This document shows, one piece after another, positions 1 through 7,845 of a stretch of DNA of 64,000 nucleotides. Each line of letters starts with the position of its first letter. Within the stretch, counting starts at the first letter, position 1. Below the pieces are notes generated by a model, which saw nothing but the letters and a program-made list of their open reading frames with translations, was not told the DNA's origin and did not search any database. The DNA lies in contig NZ_CP030771.1 of NCBI RefSeq assembly GCF_006088715.1, positions 62,001 through 126,000 on the forward strand. Direction: 5' to 3'. Source of the DNA: Streptomyces sp. YIM 121038 (lineage in GTDB: Bacteria > Actinomycetota > Actinomycetes > Streptomycetales > Streptomycetaceae). A program made the translations under genes and the position numbers.

Positions 1-1
1 C

Positions 2-727
2 GGCAGCATGCGCGGGGTCTACTCCCCCGACGTCGTGTGCGCGCGCGAGCTCATCATCGATGAGCTCGCCGCGAAGACGCGCCAGGACCCCCTGGCCCTG
101 CGGCGCGGTCTGCTGCGCGAGAAGCGCTTCCGGGCCGTCCTGGACAAGGCGGCCGAAGCCGGCGGCTGGGGGCGGCCGATGCCGGCCGGGACCGCGCAGG
201 GCATCGCCTTCCACGGCGAGTACCGGTCGGCCAGCGCCGTCCTGGTCGAGATCGACTGCCGTCCCGAAACGGTGAACAGGCCGGTGCGGGACGGGGTGAG
301 CGGGCCGCGCGTCACCAAGGCCGTCGTCGCCGTGGACGTCGGCCTGGCCGTCAACCCGCGCGGCCTGGAGGCGCAGATGACGGGCGCCGTCATGGACGGC
401 ATCGCCCAGGTGCTGACCTCCAGCCTGCACCTGCGCGAGGGACACTTCCTCGAGGCGAGCTGGGACAACTACTTCTACACCCGGCAGTGGAACACCCCCC
501 TGGAGCTGAAGGTCCTGCTCATGCCCTCCGCCGGCGGCGAGCCCGGCGGCGCCGGGGAACTGGGCGTGGCCGCCTCCATGGCCGCCGTCGCCTGCGCCTA
601 CGGGCGGGCGACGGGCACCATGCCCACCCGCTTCCCGGTCAACCACGGCACGCTCTCCTTCACGCCCAAGCCGACCGTGCCGCCCGTGCCCGCCTCGCCC
701 ACCGACGGCCTGGACCACGTCCGCTGA
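2..727 (+). CDS. Molybdenum hydroxylase large subunit, C-terminal part (partial)
   Basis: The frame is open from the left edge, so this is only the 3' end of the gene. The protein resembles the molybdopterin-binding C-terminal region of isoquinoline 1-oxidoreductase/aldehyde oxidase beta subunits (xanthine dehydrogenase superfamily). The segment GGAGELGVAAS matches the conserved active-site Glu loop of this superfamily. It precedes a two-cluster [2Fe-2S] subunit by 62 bases, the usual pairing for IorA/IorB-type enzymes that hydroxylate N-heterocycles or oxidise aldehydes. The substrate cannot be inferred. Whether this operon belongs to the cluster to its right is uncertain because the terminator at 1446-1475 separates them. 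Confidence 0.75.
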   Translation, partial: GSMRGVYSPDVVCARELIIDELAAKTRQDPLALRRGLLREKRFRAVLDKAAEAGGWGRPMPAGTAQGIAFHGEYRSASAVLVEIDCRPETVNRPVRDGVSGPRVTKAVVAVDVGLAVNPRGLEAQMTGAVMDGIAQVLTSSLHLREGHFLEASWDNYFYTRQWNTPLELKVLLMPSAGGEPGGAGELGVAASMAAVACAYGRATGTMPTRFPVNHGTLSFTPKPTVPPVPASPTDGLDHVR

Positions 728-789
728 ACCGCCCCGCCCCCACCCCCGCCCCCTGCCCGTCAAGGGCCGCCCCACACCGAGGAGTTGCC

Positions 790-1266
790 GTGCCCGAGCA
801 CACGTTCCGTCTCAACGGCGAGCAGGTCACCGTCGAAGCCGCCGATGACGAGCGGCTGTTGTGGGTGCTGCGCGACCTGCTGGGCGTGACCGGGCCGAAG
901 TACGGCTGCGGCATCAACGTCTGCAAGGCCTGCACCAGCCACCTCAACGGCAAGGCGGCCAACCCCTGCGCCATCCCGGTCAAGGACCTCGCCCCCGACG
1001 ACGAGGTCACCACCATCGAGGGCCTGGCCGCCACCGTGGACGCCGAGCTGCACCCGATGCAGCAGGCCTGGCTGGAGCAGGACGTGGCCCAGTGCGGCTA
1101 CTGCCAGCCCGGCCAGATCATGGCCGCCGTGGCCCTGGTGCGCCGCCTCGCCCAGGAGGGCCGCGCCGTCACCGACGCCGACCTGGACGGCATCCGCAAC
1201 ATCTGCCGCTGCGGTACGTACCCCCGCATCCGCGAGGCGATCCGGGCCGGCGCCGAGCGGATGTGA
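790..1266 (+). CDS. [2Fe-2S] subunit of molybdenum hydroxylase (IorA-like)
   Basis: A 158-residue protein with two iron-sulfur domains. The plant-type ferredoxin cluster ligands are C40, C45, C48 and C60. The C-terminal cluster ligands are C102, C105, C139 and C141, in the family pattern CGYC...CRC. Length and layout match the small electron-transfer subunit of isoquinoline oxidoreductase/aldehyde dehydrogenase complexes. It would pass electrons from the molybdenum cofactor subunit encoded just upstream to an acceptor. The GTG start at 790 is chosen because GAGGAG lies about six bases upstream and the protein then begins directly before the ferredoxin fold; the longer open frame upstream overlaps the preceding gene. 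Confidence 0.88.
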   Translation: MPEHTFRLNGEQVTVEAADDERLLWVLRDLLGVTGPKYGCGINVCKACTSHLNGKAANPCAIPVKDLAPDDEVTTIEGLAATVDAELHPMQQAWLEQDVAQCGYCQPGQIMAAVALVRRLAQEGRAVTDADLDGIRNICRCGTYPRIREAIRAGAERM

Positions 1267-1339
1267 AGCATCCCCGCGGGCCTGCGGGGCGTGCCGGGCG
1301 CGGTGGCACCGGCGGGCCCGCGGCCGGTGTATGATCTTC

Positions 1340-1476
1340 ACGTAACTCCGGTGCAGGGCACGGGAGTCACGCGTCTGTGGTCCAAGGAAAGACGTCCATC
1401 ATCCGATGGGAAATGCAGGTGCAAGGCCTGCCGGGCGCTCCACACGAAGGCCCCCTCCGCCCGGAGGGGGCCTTCG
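1340..1476 (+). ncRNA. Candidate structured small RNA or leader of unknown class
   Basis: Four consecutive hairpins can be read directly. H1 pairs 1345-1349 with 1363-1367 plus an inner stem GTGC/GCAC (1351-1354/1358-1361). H2 pairs 1372-1376 with 1390-1394. H3 pairs CCATC 1396-1400 with GATGG 1405-1409. H4 pairs GCAGG 1415-1419 with CCTGC 1427-1431. They are followed by a strong terminator hairpin. No reading frame of note is enclosed and the next gene starts about 250 bases further on, so this looks like an independent transcript or a leader that ends in termination. I do not recognise the riboswitch class, if it is one. Confidence 0.45.
1446..1475 (+). terminator. Intrinsic terminator hairpin
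   Basis: A perfect 14-bp inverted repeat (1446-1459 with 1462-1475) with a minimal loop. It ends the candidate RNA and would also stop read-through from the molybdenum hydroxylase operon. No clear T-run follows, which is common for actinomycete terminators. Confidence 0.75.
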
Positions 1477-1728
1477 CCGTTCCCGGGCGGGGCCGGGGGC
1501 TGCGGCGGTGTGTCACGGGGCCTTCAACGTACGGAAAACGCTATGTTGCGTTCATTTTCGGGTCAACGAATGAGGTGGCCCGTATGGGGTGGGTGCCCAG
1601 TTCAGCAGGGGGAAACTCTTGCAAAGGGCCTGCTGGTTAATGCAATGAGTGGCTGATTCATGCTTTGCAACGAGCTGTATCTGTACGCACACTGGCCACC
1701 GCACACCCAGCGCACGAGGTGACCATCC

Positions 1729-2484
1729 ATGCCAGGAAACAGACTGACGCAGCAGGACCGCCGGCTCATCGCGGCGGGGATGGCCGACGGGCTTTCGTAC
1801 ACCGAGATCGCCAAACGCCTGCGGCGGCCGACGTCGACCGTCACCCGGGAGGTGATGCGCAACGGCGGCCCCCGCGAGTACCGGGCCGACCGCGCCCACC
1901 ACGCGGCCGGGCGCCGGGCCCGGCGCGGCAGGCCCCCCGCCGCGGGCGCGGCGCAGCCCTCGGTGCCCGATGCCCAGGCCCACGGCTACGGCCGTGACGC
2001 CCAGGCGGTGCGCGACTTCGAGCAGCAGCTCGTGCGGCTCCTGGTCGGCATCGGCCTGCAGGGGATGGTCTCGCGGGTGCTCGCCTGCATCTGCGTCACC
2101 GACTCCGGCAGCGTCACCGCCGCCGACCTCGCGCGACGCCTGCACGTCAGCCCGGCCTCGGTCTCCAAGGCCATCAGCCAGCTGGAGCAGCAGGAGATCG
2201 TGCGCCGCGAGCGCGACGCGGGCCGCCGCCACGACCGGTACCTGATCGACGGCGACGTGATGCACCGCGCGATCCTGGGCAACCTGCGGCGCAACGCCGC
2301 CCTGGCGCAGACCGCGTACGAGGGCGCGGGCATCCTGGGCGCCGACACGCCCGCGGGGGCGCGGCTGCGGGGGATGGGCCTGCTGCTGGACCACGTCAGC
2401 CAGAGCATCATCCGCTCGATGCGGCAGTGGCGGGACCTGACCGCCCCCGTCCCCTCCCCCGCCGCCGCGGTGGAGCAGGAGTAA
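1729..2484 (+). CDS. Two-HTH transcriptional regulator (GbsR/MarR type with IS30-like N-terminal HTH)
   Basis: A 251-residue protein. Residues about 5-50 form an HTH_38-like (IS30 transposase-type) helix-turn-helix. A basic linker follows, then a winged-helix domain (about 100-200) of the GbsR/MarR type, with the segment SVTAADLARRLHVSPASVSK. This is a DNA-binding regulator seen repeatedly in streptomycetes; its ligand is unknown. The ATG at 1729 is preceded by GAGGTG at suitable spacing. It is convergent with the SDR gene, whose stop lies only 22 bases away. It could control either the upstream oxidase operon or the cluster on its right. Confidence 0.75.
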   Translation: MPGNRLTQQDRRLIAAGMADGLSYTEIAKRLRRPTSTVTREVMRNGGPREYRADRAHHAAGRRARRGRPPAAGAAQPSVPDAQAHGYGRDAQAVRDFEQQLVRLLVGIGLQGMVSRVLACICVTDSGSVTAADLARRLHVSPASVSKAISQLEQQEIVRRERDAGRRHDRYLIDGDVMHRAILGNLRRNAALAQTAYEGAGILGADTPAGARLRGMGLLLDHVSQSIIRSMRQWRDLTAPVPSPAAAVEQE

Positions 2485-2506
2485 CAGCGCGCCGCGGCGG
2501 GGTGGT

Positions 2507-3292
2507 TCACAGCTGGCGCAGGGCGCCGCCGTCCACCGCCCATTCGGCGCCGGTGACCTGCCCGGCCAGGGGCGAGAGCAGATAGGCGATGACGCGGGCG
2601 ACGTCGTCGGGGGTGCCGATGCGGCCGGTGGGCAGGCGGCGCACCTCGCGCACGAAGTGGTCGACGGCTTCCTCGCGGGGGCGCTGGAAGCGGGCGGCGA
2701 GCTGGTCGGCGAAGCCGCCGGGGGCGTCGAACAGGGCGGTGCGGGTGGGGCCGGGCGAGACGACGTTGGAGCGCACCCCGCGGGGGCCGAACTCCGCGGC
2801 CAGGGTCATGGAGACCGACAGCAGCGCGGTCTTGGCGGCGGCGTAGTCGACGACGGGGGCGTCGGGGAAGCGGGCGGCCTCGCTGGCGACGTGGACGATG
2901 CTGCCCGCCCCGCGCTCCAGCAGGGCGGGCAGGGCGGCCCGGCTCATGCGCACCGCGGAGTGGAAGTTCAGCGCGAAGCTGTGCAGCCACTGCTCGTCGC
3001 TCACGTCCAGGAAGCCGGTGCGCGAGGTGAGGCCGCCGACGTTGTTCACCAGGCCGTCCAGGTGCCGGTGGCGCTCCAGGACGGCCTCCAGGAGGCGGGC
3101 GGGGGCGTCGGGGTCGGTGACGTCGGCGGCCAGGCAGTCGACGGCCGGGCCCGGGGCGGTGATCGTGTGGGGGGTGCGGGCGACGGTGACGACCTGTGCG
3201 CCCTCGGCGGCCAGCAGCCGGGCGGTGGCCTCGCCGATCCCGGCGGAGGCTCCGGTGACCAGGAAGACCTTGTCCTTCAGGTGCAGTTCCAC
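2507..3292 (-). CDS. SDR-family NAD(P)-dependent oxidoreductase
   Basis: A classical short-chain dehydrogenase/reductase. It has the cofactor motif TGASAGIG (residues 13-20 from the chosen start), NNVG, and the catalytic Ser...Tyr-x3-Lys set ending in DYAAAK. It would reduce a carbonyl or oxidise an alcohol with NAD(P)(H). The GTG at 3292 places the glycine motif at the usual distance from the N terminus. A longer GTG start at 3334 is possible; neither has an ideal ribosome binding site. It is read in the same direction as the lyase and oxidase genes to its right and probably belongs to that group. Confidence 0.82.
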   Translation of the reverse strand: MELHLKDKVFLVTGASAGIGEATARLLAAEGAQVVTVARTPHTITAPGPAVDCLAADVTDPDAPARLLEAVLERHRHLDGLVNNVGGLTSRTGFLDVSDEQWLHSFALNFHSAVRMSRAALPALLERGAGSIVHVASEAARFPDAPVVDYAAAKTALLSVSMTLAAEFGPRGVRSNVVSPGPTRTALFDAPGGFADQLAARFQRPREEAVDHFVREVRRLPTGRIGTPDDVARVIAYLLSPLAGQVTGAEWAVDGGALRQL

Positions 3293-3466
3293 GACAGAGG
3301 TGTCCGGTTCCTTGACGTAAAAAGGGGGGGCCACCGCGCGCGTCCCCGGCGGATCGGGGGGCGGGCGCGGTGCGGAGACCTCAGGCTAGGGCCGGGCGGG
3401 GCGGGCGCGGGGCCCGTGGGGGGTGACTGCGCTCGATCGGGTGTGGGTGGATCACCTGTCGGTCGT

Positions 3467-4936
3467 TCAGGTGTCCGCCCGCCGGGGCAGTGCCCGGTCC
3501 ACCAGCGGGGCGGCGGCGCCGGTGTAGTGGGCGGGGTCCAGCAGCGGGGCGATCAGGGCGCGGTGGGCGGCCAGTTCGGGCCGGGCGGCCAGGACCTCGG
3601 CCAGCGGGCGCCCGGTGCGGGCGGCCTCGTCGGAGGCCTGGGACAGCAGCGCCTTGGCGCGGGCGCGGCCCAGCGGCGCGCTCAGGGCGGCGGCGAGGCG
3701 TTCGGCCAGCATGCGGCCCTGGGTCAGGCCGGTGTTGTGGCGCATCCGCTCGGGGTCGGTGCGCAGGCCCTCGGCGAGGGCCGCCGCGGTGTGGGCGGCG
3801 CCGCCGACCAGGCGCAGCGCCTCGCGCAGCGGCTGCCATTCGGCGTGCCAGGCCCCGGCCGAGCGCTCGTCCTCCGAGAGCAGGCAGTGGAAGAGGGTGG
3901 CGGCCAGGGCGGGCACCTGCAGGGCGGTGCTGCGGATCAGGGTGGACAGCACGGGGTTGCGTTTGTGGGGCATCGCCGAGGAGCTGCCGCGGCCGGGCCG
4001 GGTGGGTTCGGTGACCTCGCCGATCTCGGTGCGGGTGAGGGTCTGGACGTCGATGGCGAACTTGCCCAGCGCGCCCGCGGTGAAGGCCAGGACGGCGGCG
4101 GTGTCCGCGATGGGGGTGCGCAGGCTGTGCCAGGGCAGGTCGGGGGTGGCCAGGCCGGTCTCGGTGGCGAAGGCCAGGGTGAGGTCCTCGGTGTAGGAGG
4201 CGGGGTCGGCGGCGGCGGTGGCGTGTTCGAGGTAGCCGGCCAGGGTGCCCGCGGCGCCGCCCAGGGAGACGGGCAGGCCGCCGTCGAGGAGGCGGTCCAG
4301 GCGGGTGAGGGCGTCCTGGACGAGCTGGCGCCAGCTGGCGGCCTTCAGGCCGAAGGTGGTGGGCAGGGCGTGCAGGGCCAGGGTGCGGGCGGTGGCCAGG
4401 GTGTCGCGGTGGGTGCGGGCCAGGCGGGCCAGGGCCTGGGCGGTGCGGTGCAGGTCGGCGCGGATCAGGCGCAGCGCGTGCGCGGTGACCAGCATGGTGG
4501 CGGTGTCGAGGATGTCCTGGCTGGTGGAGCCGCGGTGGACGTGTTCGGCGGCCGCGGGGTCCAGGGCGGCGACCTCGCGGGTGAACTCCTTGACCAGCGG
4601 CACGACCGGGTTGGCGCTCTCGCGTGCGGCCAGGGCCAGCAGGCGCGCCTCGATGCGGGTGGTGGCGGCGGCCCGGGTGATGACGGCGGCCGCCGGGGCG
4701 GGGATGGTGCCCAGGCTCGCCTGGGCGCGGGCCAGGGCGGCCTCGGCCGCCAGCATCGCGTGCAGCCAGGCCTGGTCGGTGACGGCTTCCTCGGCCGGGA
4801 CGCCCGCGCGGACGGGGGCCAGCAGGCCGGTGTCCTGGGCGGGCGCGCCCGCACCGGTGCCGGTGCCGGGTGCGGGGTGGCCGCTGCCGGGCAGGGGCGG
4901 GGCGGGGGCCGGGGCGGGCCCGCTGGGTTCGGGCAT
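3467..4936 (-). CDS. Fumarase/CMLE-superfamily lyase, candidate nitrosuccinate lyase (CreD-like)
   Basis: A 489-residue member of the aspartase/fumarase superfamily, closest in layout to 3-carboxy-cis,cis-muconate cycloisomerase and adenylosuccinate lyase. Conserved region C2 is visible as RGSTSQDI (135-142), and the signature loop GSSSAMPHKRNP spans 317-328. The first 35 residues are a Pro/Gly/Ala-rich extension. No other protocatechuate-pathway gene is present, so a catabolic cycloisomerase role is unlikely. CreD of cremeomycin biosynthesis, a family member usually annotated this way, eliminates nitrite from nitrosuccinate. A CreE-like oxygenase in this window (22528-24525) makes that reading attractive but unproven. 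The start ATG has GAGG upstream. Confidence 0.7.
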   Translation of the reverse strand: MPEPSGPAPAPAPPLPGSGHPAPGTGTGAGAPAQDTGLLAPVRAGVPAEEAVTDQAWLHAMLAAEAALARAQASLGTIPAPAAAVITRAAATTRIEARLLALAARESANPVVPLVKEFTREVAALDPAAAEHVHRGSTSQDILDTATMLVTAHALRLIRADLHRTAQALARLARTHRDTLATARTLALHALPTTFGLKAASWRQLVQDALTRLDRLLDGGLPVSLGGAAGTLAGYLEHATAAADPASYTEDLTLAFATETGLATPDLPWHSLRTPIADTAAVLAFTAGALGKFAIDVQTLTRTEIGEVTEPTRPGRGSSSAMPHKRNPVLSTLIRSTALQVPALAATLFHCLLSEDERSAGAWHAEWQPLREALRLVGGAAHTAAALAEGLRTDPERMRHNTGLTQGRMLAERLAAALSAPLGRARAKALLSQASDEAARTGRPLAEVLAARPELAAHRALIAPLLDPAHYTGAAAPLVDRALPRRADT

Positions 4937-5066
4937 GGGAGCACCTCGCTGGGCGGGACGGGCACAGGGCGGCGGTAGGGGGCCGGGGCCCGCCCCCGGC
5001 GGCGGGGGGGGCGGGCGTCCGGCGGGTCCCGCCGCCCGGCGGGCCGGGGCGGCGGGAGGGGCGGGG

Positions 5067-6602
5067 TCAGGGGGTGATGGCCTGGGGGAAGCGGAAGAAG
5101 CCGTGCGGGTCGTAGCGGCGCTTGACCTGGGTGAGGCGCGGCAGGTTGGTGCCGTAGTAGGCCTGGGCGAAGTCGGCGAGCTTGGGGTCGGGGTAGTTGA
5201 CGTAGGCGCGGCCGTTGGAGTGCGGGTCGACGGCGGCGAAACAGCCGTCGACCCAGTCCTGTGCGGCCTTCTCCTGTGCCGCGGTGGGCTGCGGTGTGCT
5301 CAGGTCGATGCCGCACACGCAGGTGAACTCCGCGTCGCGGTGGACGTAGGCGGTGGCGTCGGAGGCGACGTGGTTGGCGTTGCCGCCCAGGGCCATCAGG
5401 CTGATGACGCGGGTCTGCCCGGCGCTGCGGGCCGCTTCGAAGGCGCTCAGCAGATCGCCCAGGCCGCCGGCGGGCAGCGGGCGGCTGAACATGCGGCCGC
5501 GGTTCTTGGTGTAGGTGGTGCGCGGCAGGCTCGCGCCGGTGCCGCTGGTGTGGCACTGGGGGGTGGTGAGGGTGGCGCAGCCGAAGCGCTGCATCATCGC
5601 CTTGTCGTAGGGCAGTTCCTCGCTGACGCGGGAGGCGGGCGCGCTGCCGACCAGGGAGACCAGCTGGTCCAGGGAGGTCTTCAGGGGGCCGGCGGTGCCC
5701 AGGTAGGCGCCGGTGACCATGGCGGTGGGCACGGCGCCGGGGCGGGCGTCGGGCAGCAGCAGGACGGCGTCGGGGGCCACTTCGGGGGCGGCGTTGCGGG
5801 CCCACTGCTGGTAGCCCACCAGCATGTCCTGGGCCTTGGCCCAGTCCCAGGTGAGGGTGAAGGTGGTGGCCACGGGCACCTGGGTGGGGGCCAGTTCGAG
5901 GTCGGTGATGACGCCGAAGTTGCCGCCGCCGCCCCCGCGCAGCGCCCACAGCAGGTCGGGGTTCTGCTTGGCGGACGTGGTGACGACGCGGCCGTCGGCC
6001 AGGACGACCTGGGCGCCGACCAGGCGGTCGCTGGCGGGCCCGTACTTGCGGTGCTGCCAGCCGTGGCCGCCGCCGCTCACGAAGCCGCCGGGGCACACCG
6101 TGGGGCAGAAGCCGCCGGGCACGGCCAGGCCGTGGGCGGCCAGCTGGGCGACGACGTCGACCATCTGGGTGGCGGGCCCGACGTGGACGGTGGAGCCGCT
6201 GGTGCGCACCGAGTTGAGGCGGGTGAGGTTGATGACCAGGCCCTGGGTGGTGGACCAGCCGGTGAAGCTGTGGCCGCCGCTGCGGATCGCGGTGTGGATG
6301 TCGTTGTCCTGGGCGAAGCGGATGCAGGTGGCCACGTCGGTGGCGTTCTCGCAGTAGGCGACGGCCTGCGGGCGCAGGTGGTCGAACTGGGCGGAGGCCA
6401 GCTGCCGGGCGCGGTCGTAGCGGCTGTCGCCGGGCAGGACGAGGTCGCCCTGGAGGGCCGCGCACAGCTGTCCCCAGTTGGTGCGGGGCCCGCGCGGCGG
6501 CCGGGGCCGTGCCTGGGCCAGGGGTGAGCCGACCAGGAGTGTGCTGGAGGAGGCGAGGGCGATACCCGCGCCGGCGCCCAGGAGGGCCCTTCTGGTGGGC
6601 AT
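5067..6602 (-). CDS. Tat-exported FAD-linked oxidase (berberine bridge enzyme family)
   Basis: A 511-residue oxidase with a twin-arginine signal at the N terminus (TRRALLGAG) and an FAD_binding_4 domain. His111 in RSGGHS and Cys166 in GFCPTV are at the positions that carry bicovalent FAD in this family. The C-terminal BBE motif (YVNYPD) precedes an RYDP segment. Family members oxidise sugars, alcohols or alkaloids with O2, and here would act outside the membrane. The start at 6602 is supported by AAGGGA upstream. A second, distinct member is at 32951-34633. The substrate is not predictable; late-stage oxidation of an exported intermediate is an inference. Confidence 0.85.
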   Translation of the reverse strand: MPTRRALLGAGAGIALASSSTLLVGSPLAQARPRPPRGPRTNWGQLCAALQGDLVLPGDSRYDRARQLASAQFDHLRPQAVAYCENATDVATCIRFAQDNDIHTAIRSGGHSFTGWSTTQGLVINLTRLNSVRTSGSTVHVGPATQMVDVVAQLAAHGLAVPGGFCPTVCPGGFVSGGGHGWQHRKYGPASDRLVGAQVVLADGRVVTTSAKQNPDLLWALRGGGGGNFGVITDLELAPTQVPVATTFTLTWDWAKAQDMLVGYQQWARNAAPEVAPDAVLLLPDARPGAVPTAMVTGAYLGTAGPLKTSLDQLVSLVGSAPASRVSEELPYDKAMMQRFGCATLTTPQCHTSGTGASLPRTTYTKNRGRMFSRPLPAGGLGDLLSAFEAARSAGQTRVISLMALGGNANHVASDATAYVHRDAEFTCVCGIDLSTPQPTAAQEKAAQDWVDGCFAAVDPHSNGRAYVNYPDPKLADFAQAYYGTNLPRLTQVKRRYDPHGFFRFPQAITP

Positions 6603-6661
6603 GGTGTTCCCTTTCGTGACGGTGTGCGGGGTGCTTGAGGTGGCGGGCCCGTACGGGCGTT

Positions 6662-6713
6662 GCGTACGGGGTACGGATCGTGGCGTGGCGTACGGGGTAC
6701 GGGGCGTGGCGTG
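6662..6713. repeat. Tandem 26-nt direct repeat upstream of the flavin oxidase
   Basis: Copies at 6662-6687 and 6688-6713 differ at two positions. Each carries two TACGG cores. They lie between the aldo/keto reductase stop and the oxidase start, so they may be an operator or a recent slippage product. Confidence 0.6.
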
Positions 6714-6721
6714 GCGGGTGG

Positions 6722-7720
6722 TCAGGGGGTGTGGGGGGCGAGGTAGCGCATCTGGTCGGCCGGGTAGCGGTCGCCGCGGGCCGCGTCGGGAGGGATGGCC
6801 TCCTCGATGCGGGTGAGCTCCTCGGGGCTGAGGGGGGTGTCCAGGGCGCCGAGGGCCTCGGCCAGGCGCTCGCGGGTGCGGGCGCCGATCAGGGGCACGA
6901 TGTCGGGGCCCTTGGCCAGGGCCCAGGCGATGGCGGTCTGGGCGACGGTGGTGCCGCGCTCCTTGGCCAGGGCGCGCACGGTCTCGACGAGGTCGAGGTT
7001 GTACTCGGCGTTGGCGCCGGTGTAGCGGGGGGTGTGGCCGCGGACGTCGTCGGGGGTGAAGGCGCGGCCCCGGGGCCAGTTGTCGCTGATCAGGCCGCGG
7101 GCCAGGACGCCGTAGGCGGTGGTGGCGATGCCCAGTTCGCGGCAGACCGGCAGGATGTGGGCCTCGATGCCGCGGCCCAGCAGGGAGTACTCGATCTGCA
7201 GGTCGGCGATGGGGGCGGTGGCCGCGGCCCGGCGGATGCTGTCGCAGCCGGCTTCGGACAGGCCGATGTGGCGCACGTATCCGGCGCTCACGGCTTCGCT
7301 GATGGCGCCGACGGTCTCCTCGATGGGGACCTGGGGGTCGCAGCGGGCGATGCGGTAGACGTCGATGTGGTCGGTGTCCAGGCGCTGCAGGGAGTAGGCC
7401 AGGGAGGTGTGGACGGCCTCCGGGCGGCCGTCGTAGCCCAGGAAGGTGCCGTCGGGGCGGCGCAGGGCGCCGAACTTCACGCTCAGCTGGACCTCGTCGC
7501 GGCGGTGGTGGCGCAGGGCGTCGCGGATGAGCAGTTCGTTGTGGCCCATGCCGTAGAAGTCGCCGGTGTCCAGGAGGGTGATGCCCGCTTCGAGGGCGGC
7601 GTGGACGGTGGCCAGGGACTCGTCGCGGTCGGCGGGGCCGTACAGGGCGGACATGCCCATGCAGCCCAGGCCCAGGGCGGACACCTGGGGGCCGGTGGTG
7701 CCAAGAGCGCGGTGGAGCAC
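6722..7720 (-). CDS. Aldo/keto reductase
   Basis: A 332-residue (alpha/beta)8 NADPH-dependent reductase. LDTGDFYG carries the catalytic Asp and Tyr, and the Lys lies in VKFG. The usual catalytic His position (YxxHRVDP in many members) reads YRIARCDP here, so His is replaced by Ala, a variant I associate with one actinobacterial AKR subgroup. The C-terminal NADPH-binding region (LIGARTRERL) is intact. It probably reduces an aldehyde or ketone. The start abuts a promoter region holding a candidate operator at 7795-7806. It reads in the same direction as the hydroxylase gene to its right. Confidence 0.83.
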   Translation of the reverse strand: MLHRALGTTGPQVSALGLGCMGMSALYGPADRDESLATVHAALEAGITLLDTGDFYGMGHNELLIRDALRHHRRDEVQLSVKFGALRRPDGTFLGYDGRPEAVHTSLAYSLQRLDTDHIDVYRIARCDPQVPIEETVGAISEAVSAGYVRHIGLSEAGCDSIRRAAATAPIADLQIEYSLLGRGIEAHILPVCRELGIATTAYGVLARGLISDNWPRGRAFTPDDVRGHTPRYTGANAEYNLDLVETVRALAKERGTTVAQTAIAWALAKGPDIVPLIGARTRERLAEALGALDTPLSPEELTRIEEAIPPDAARGDRYPADQMRYLAPHTP

Positions 7721-7794
7721 GGGGGTTCTCCTTGGCGGGTCGGTTGCGGCACAGCGTGGTGTGCTCGCGGGTGGGGGGCAACACGCAGGGGGTT

Positions 7795-7806
7795 ACTGTG
7801 GCAAGT
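7795..7806. promoter_or_regulatory. Candidate operator box upstream of the aldo/keto reductase
   Basis: ACTGTGGCAAGT followed by CGC; one half-site matches the recurring cluster palindrome GCGACTTGSSCAAGTCGC. It lies 75 bases upstream of the reductase start. Confidence 0.4.
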
Positions 7807-7845
7807 CGCTCAACTCGGCTGTGGGGGCCGGGTGGTGAGGGGGCG

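Larger units (their letters stand above)
1267..1728 (+). other. Intergenic region with structured RNA and promoter
   Basis: There is no convincing gene in these 462 bases. They hold a candidate structured RNA ending in an intrinsic terminator (1340-1476). Beyond it lies a comparatively AT-rich stretch (about 1520-1700), which is the likely promoter and operator region of the regulator starting at 1729. Confidence 0.6.

Noticed and set aside
1340..1476. Cobalamin or other known riboswitch
   Set aside because: The GGTGC-type strings are suggestive, but the B12-box and the core of other common classes were not found, and no transport or biosynthesis gene follows. Kept only as an unclassified structured RNA.
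2657..4978. A 773-codon open frame on the plus strand
   Set aside because: It is antisense to the SDR and lyase genes with intact motifs and has no recognisable domain.
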